Part shown: positions 5,043-6,433 of the stretch, piece by piece | Position numbering within the stretch: the first letter of the stretch is position 1 | Layout of the letters: each line of letters begins with the position of its first letter | Assembly (NCBI GenBank): GCA_000715635.1 | Contig: KL569163.1 | Span: 96,175-102,607, forward strand | Direction: 5' to 3' | From: Streptomyces violaceus | Lineage (GTDB): Bacteria; Actinomycetota; Actinomycetes; Streptomycetales; Streptomycetaceae | DNA length: 6,433 nt | Translations under genes and position numbers: made by a program | The notes under the pieces: model-generated | What the model was told of the DNA's origin: nothing | The model's input: the letters and a program-made list of their open reading frames with translations, nothing else | Database searches by the model: none

Positions 5043-5685
5043 ACGACATCGGCAGTACGTCCGGTGACAGAGCCGCCGCGCGGGCCGTCGCCGCGGTCAT
5101 CCGGCGGCGGTGGTGGCGGCGGCACAGGACCTCGTACCCGACCTCGTCGGCGGAGTGGGTGACGTCGCCCACGACCACCTGGGCACCCTCGACGACCATG
5201 GCGCCGCCTATGGTGCGGGCGTTGTGCGTGGCGCGGGCGCCGCACCAGCACAGGGCCTCGACCTGGAGCACCTCGACCCGGTCGGCCAGTTCGACCAGCC
5301 GCTGGGAGCCGGGGAACAGCTTGGAGCGGAAGTCCGTCGTGATGCCGAAGGCGTAGACGTCGAGGCCCAGGTCGTCGACCACGCGCGCGAGTTGGTCGAT
5401 CTGCTCCGGCGCGAGGAACTGCGCCTCGTCGGCGATCACGTAGTCCGCTCGGCCGCCCTGCGAGAGGTGGTCGACGAGATAGGCGTAGAGGTCCTGCCCG
5501 TCCTCGACCTCCACCGCGTCCGTGACGAGGCCCAGGCGCGAGGACAACTTGCCCTCGCCGGCGCGGTCGTCGCGCGAGAAGATCATGCCCTGGAGGCCTC
5601 GCGCCGAGCGGTTGTGCTCGATCTGGAGAGCCAGCGTCGACTTCCCGCAGTCCATGGTTCCGGAGAAGAACACCAGCTCGGGCAT
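5035..5685 (-). CDS. tdk: Thymidine kinase (type II, TK1-like)
   Basis: A 216-residue cytoplasmic enzyme that phosphorylates thymidine (and deoxyuridine) to the monophosphate with ATP in pyrimidine salvage; members of this family are usually tetramers with feedback inhibition by dTTP. The P-loop is GTMDCGKST at residues 9-17. DEAQF (86-90) holds the Walker B aspartate and the catalytic glutamate E87. The zinc-binding lasso region is clear: C146 and C148 in ALCWCGARATHNAR, then C188 and probably H191 in YEVLCRRHH. The length is normal for the family. The start MPELVFFSG is fixed by its closeness to the P-loop, although AAGG, the best ribosome binding site, is an unusually long 13 nt away and inside hairpin-forming sequence. 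The gene lies 44 bp downstream of the phosphatase gene on the same strand, suggesting one operon. Its stop codon lies within an 8-bp tandem repeat. Confidence 0.95.
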   Translation of the reverse strand: MPELVFFSGTMDCGKSTLALQIEHNRSARGLQGMIFSRDDRAGEGKLSSRLGLVTDAVEVEDGQDLYAYLVDHLSQGGRADYVIADEAQFLAPEQIDQLARVVDDLGLDVYAFGITTDFRSKLFPGSQRLVELADRVEVLQVEALCWCGARATHNARTIGGAMVVEGAQVVVGDVTHSADEVGYEVLCRRHHRRRMTAATARAAALSPDVLPMSSA

Positions 5686-5688
5686 GGG

Positions 5689-5708
5689 AAGGTGAGCACC
5701 TTTCGGTG
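5689..5708 (-). promoter_or_regulatory. Overlapping hairpins covering the thymidine kinase ribosome binding site
   Basis: In the minus-strand transcript the leader reads CACC-GAAA-GGTG-CT-CACCTT and ends 3 nt before the ATG. The central GGTG, part of the likely Shine-Dalgarno AAGG, can pair with the upstream CACC through a GAAA tetraloop. Alternatively AAGGT can pair with the downstream ACCTT through a GCTC loop. The two folds exclude each other and both would hide the Shine-Dalgarno. The stems are short (4-5 bp), so regulation is only a possibility. Confidence 0.35.
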
Positions 5709-5729
5709 AAGCGGGGATGGGGCGGGACG

Positions 5730-6433
5730 TCAGGAGCGTACTTCGAGCAGGGGGACCAGCTGCTCGGCAGGGGTCATCGAACCGTGGTTGCCGACCATCG
5801 CCGACTCGTTCGGCTCCCGCTCGGAGGCGATGATCAGGACATCGTCCCGGGCGGCGGCGACCACGTCGCCGATCCGGCCGTACACCCGCTCGTCGATCTT
5901 CGGGCCGAACCAGCCCGCCGCGATGGCCTCGTCGCGTGAGGCGACCCAGAACTGTTCGCCGAGCACCTCGCGCCAGCAGGTCAGGACATCGTTCGCGGCA
6001 CCGGGTACCGCGTAGACGTGACGAGCGCGGCCCTCGCCGCCGAGCAGGGCGACTCCGGCGCTCAGCTCCCAGTCCTCGTCGAAGTCGATGCGGTGCTCCT
6101 CGTCGAAGGGCACGTCGATCATGCCGTGGTCGGCGGTGACGTAGAGGGCGCTGCGGGGCGGCAGTTGCTCGGCGAGACGCTGGACCAGGCGGTCGGCGTA
6201 CATGAGCTGGCCGCGCCGGGTGTCGGAGTCGACGCCGAAGCGGTGGCCGGCGCCGTCGACCTCGGCGAAGTACGTATAGACCAGGGAGCGGTCGCCCGCG
6301 GCCAGTTGCTCGGCCGCCAGGTCCATGCGGTCCTCGCCGGTCAGCCGCCCGAGGAACGTTCCGCCGCTGAGCGCGACCTTGGTCAGCGGGGTGTTCTCGA
6401 AGGTCGGGGACGACACCTGCGCGGCGTGCACGC
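5730..6433 (-). CDS. Alkaline-phosphatase-superfamily hydrolase, nucleotide pyrophosphatase-like (5' end outside window)
   Basis: The last 234 or so residues of a metal-dependent phosphatase or phosphodiesterase related to type I nucleotide pyrophosphatases; the gene continues past the right edge. The visible zinc-ligand motifs of the superfamily are in order: YTYFAEVDGAGHRFG (Asp and His of D-G-A-G-H, about residues 59 and 63 of the fragment), YVTADHGM (Asp-His at 101-102) and VGNHGSMTP (His at 216), close to the C-terminus ending LLEVRS. The part with the nucleophilic Thr or Ser is missing because it lies upstream, so activity cannot be judged; relatives are roughly 380-400 residues, so about 150 are absent. 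Substrate is unknown: nucleotide, phosphodiester and phosphonate hydrolases share this fold. The gene lies directly upstream of the thymidine kinase with 44 bp between them and is probably co-transcribed. Confidence 0.88.
   Translation of the reverse strand, partial: VHAAQVSSPTFENTPLTKVALSGGTFLGRLTGEDRMDLAAEQLAAGDRSLVYTYFAEVDGAGHRFGVDSDTRRGQLMYADRLVQRLAEQLPPRSALYVTADHGMIDVPFDEEHRIDFDEDWELSAGVALLGGEGRARHVYAVPGAANDVLTCWREVLGEQFWVASRDEAIAAGWFGPKIDERVYGRIGDVVAAARDDVLIIASEREPNESAMVGNHGSMTPAEQLVPLLEVRS

Noticed and set aside
5110..5709. Plus-strand open frame opposite the thymidine kinase
   Set aside because: It mirrors the kinase codons and gives a low-complexity Val/Glu/Asp/Arg-rich product with no motif; the kinase motifs on the minus strand are complete.
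1..6433. A defence, toxin-antitoxin, secondary-metabolite or mobile system
   Set aside because: Every sizeable gene belongs to a recognisable core family, except the short membrane-protein fragment at the left edge, and composition is even; nothing suggests an imported or undescribed multi-gene system.

Overview
The window reads as chromosomal DNA of a high-GC actinomycete, almost certainly Streptomyces or a close relative. Codon third positions are overwhelmingly G or C, Shine-Dalgarno sites are GGAGG-like, one gene starts with TTG, and the window carries SepH, an FtsZ regulator found only in actinobacteria. Nothing points to a phage, plasmid or genomic island: there is no transposase, integrase, tRNA, CRISPR array or attachment site. 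It looks like ordinary conserved core-region DNA.

Layout, left to right. Bases 1-152 hold the 3' end of a membrane protein gene, possibly a transporter. It overlaps by 41 bp a TTG-started gene (112-1431) for an FAD-dependent sugar-lactone oxidoreductase of the aldonolactone oxidase type. A gene-free stretch of 530 bp (1432-1961) follows, with several inverted repeats and no credible gene. Then comes sepH (1962-3008), which promotes assembly of FtsZ into division-competent Z-rings. sepH converges on a minus-strand two-domain rhodanese-type sulfurtransferase (3088-3939), with a strong GC-rich hairpin (3046-3074) between them that can serve both strands. The sulfurtransferase is divergent from a two-domain VOC (glyoxalase-fold) protein gene (4192-4995); the 252 bp between their starts contains a perfect 10-bp palindrome. 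The VOC gene converges on a minus-strand type II thymidine kinase gene (5035-5685), and the 39 bp between them is largely an 8-bp tandem repeat that runs into the kinase stop codon. Upstream of the kinase, on the same strand, is the 3' part of an alkaline-phosphatase-superfamily hydrolase gene (5730-6433, cut by the window edge), probably in one operon with it.

The genes do not form one visible pathway. The oxidoreductase is probably coupled to the membrane protein, the kinase and phosphatase form a likely two-gene unit of which the kinase at least serves nucleotide salvage, and sepH stands alone with its own long leader. I found no convincing undescribed system. The points most worth a second look are non-coding: the octamer repeat over the kinase stop, the inverted repeats ahead of sepH, and competing hairpins over the kinase ribosome binding site.
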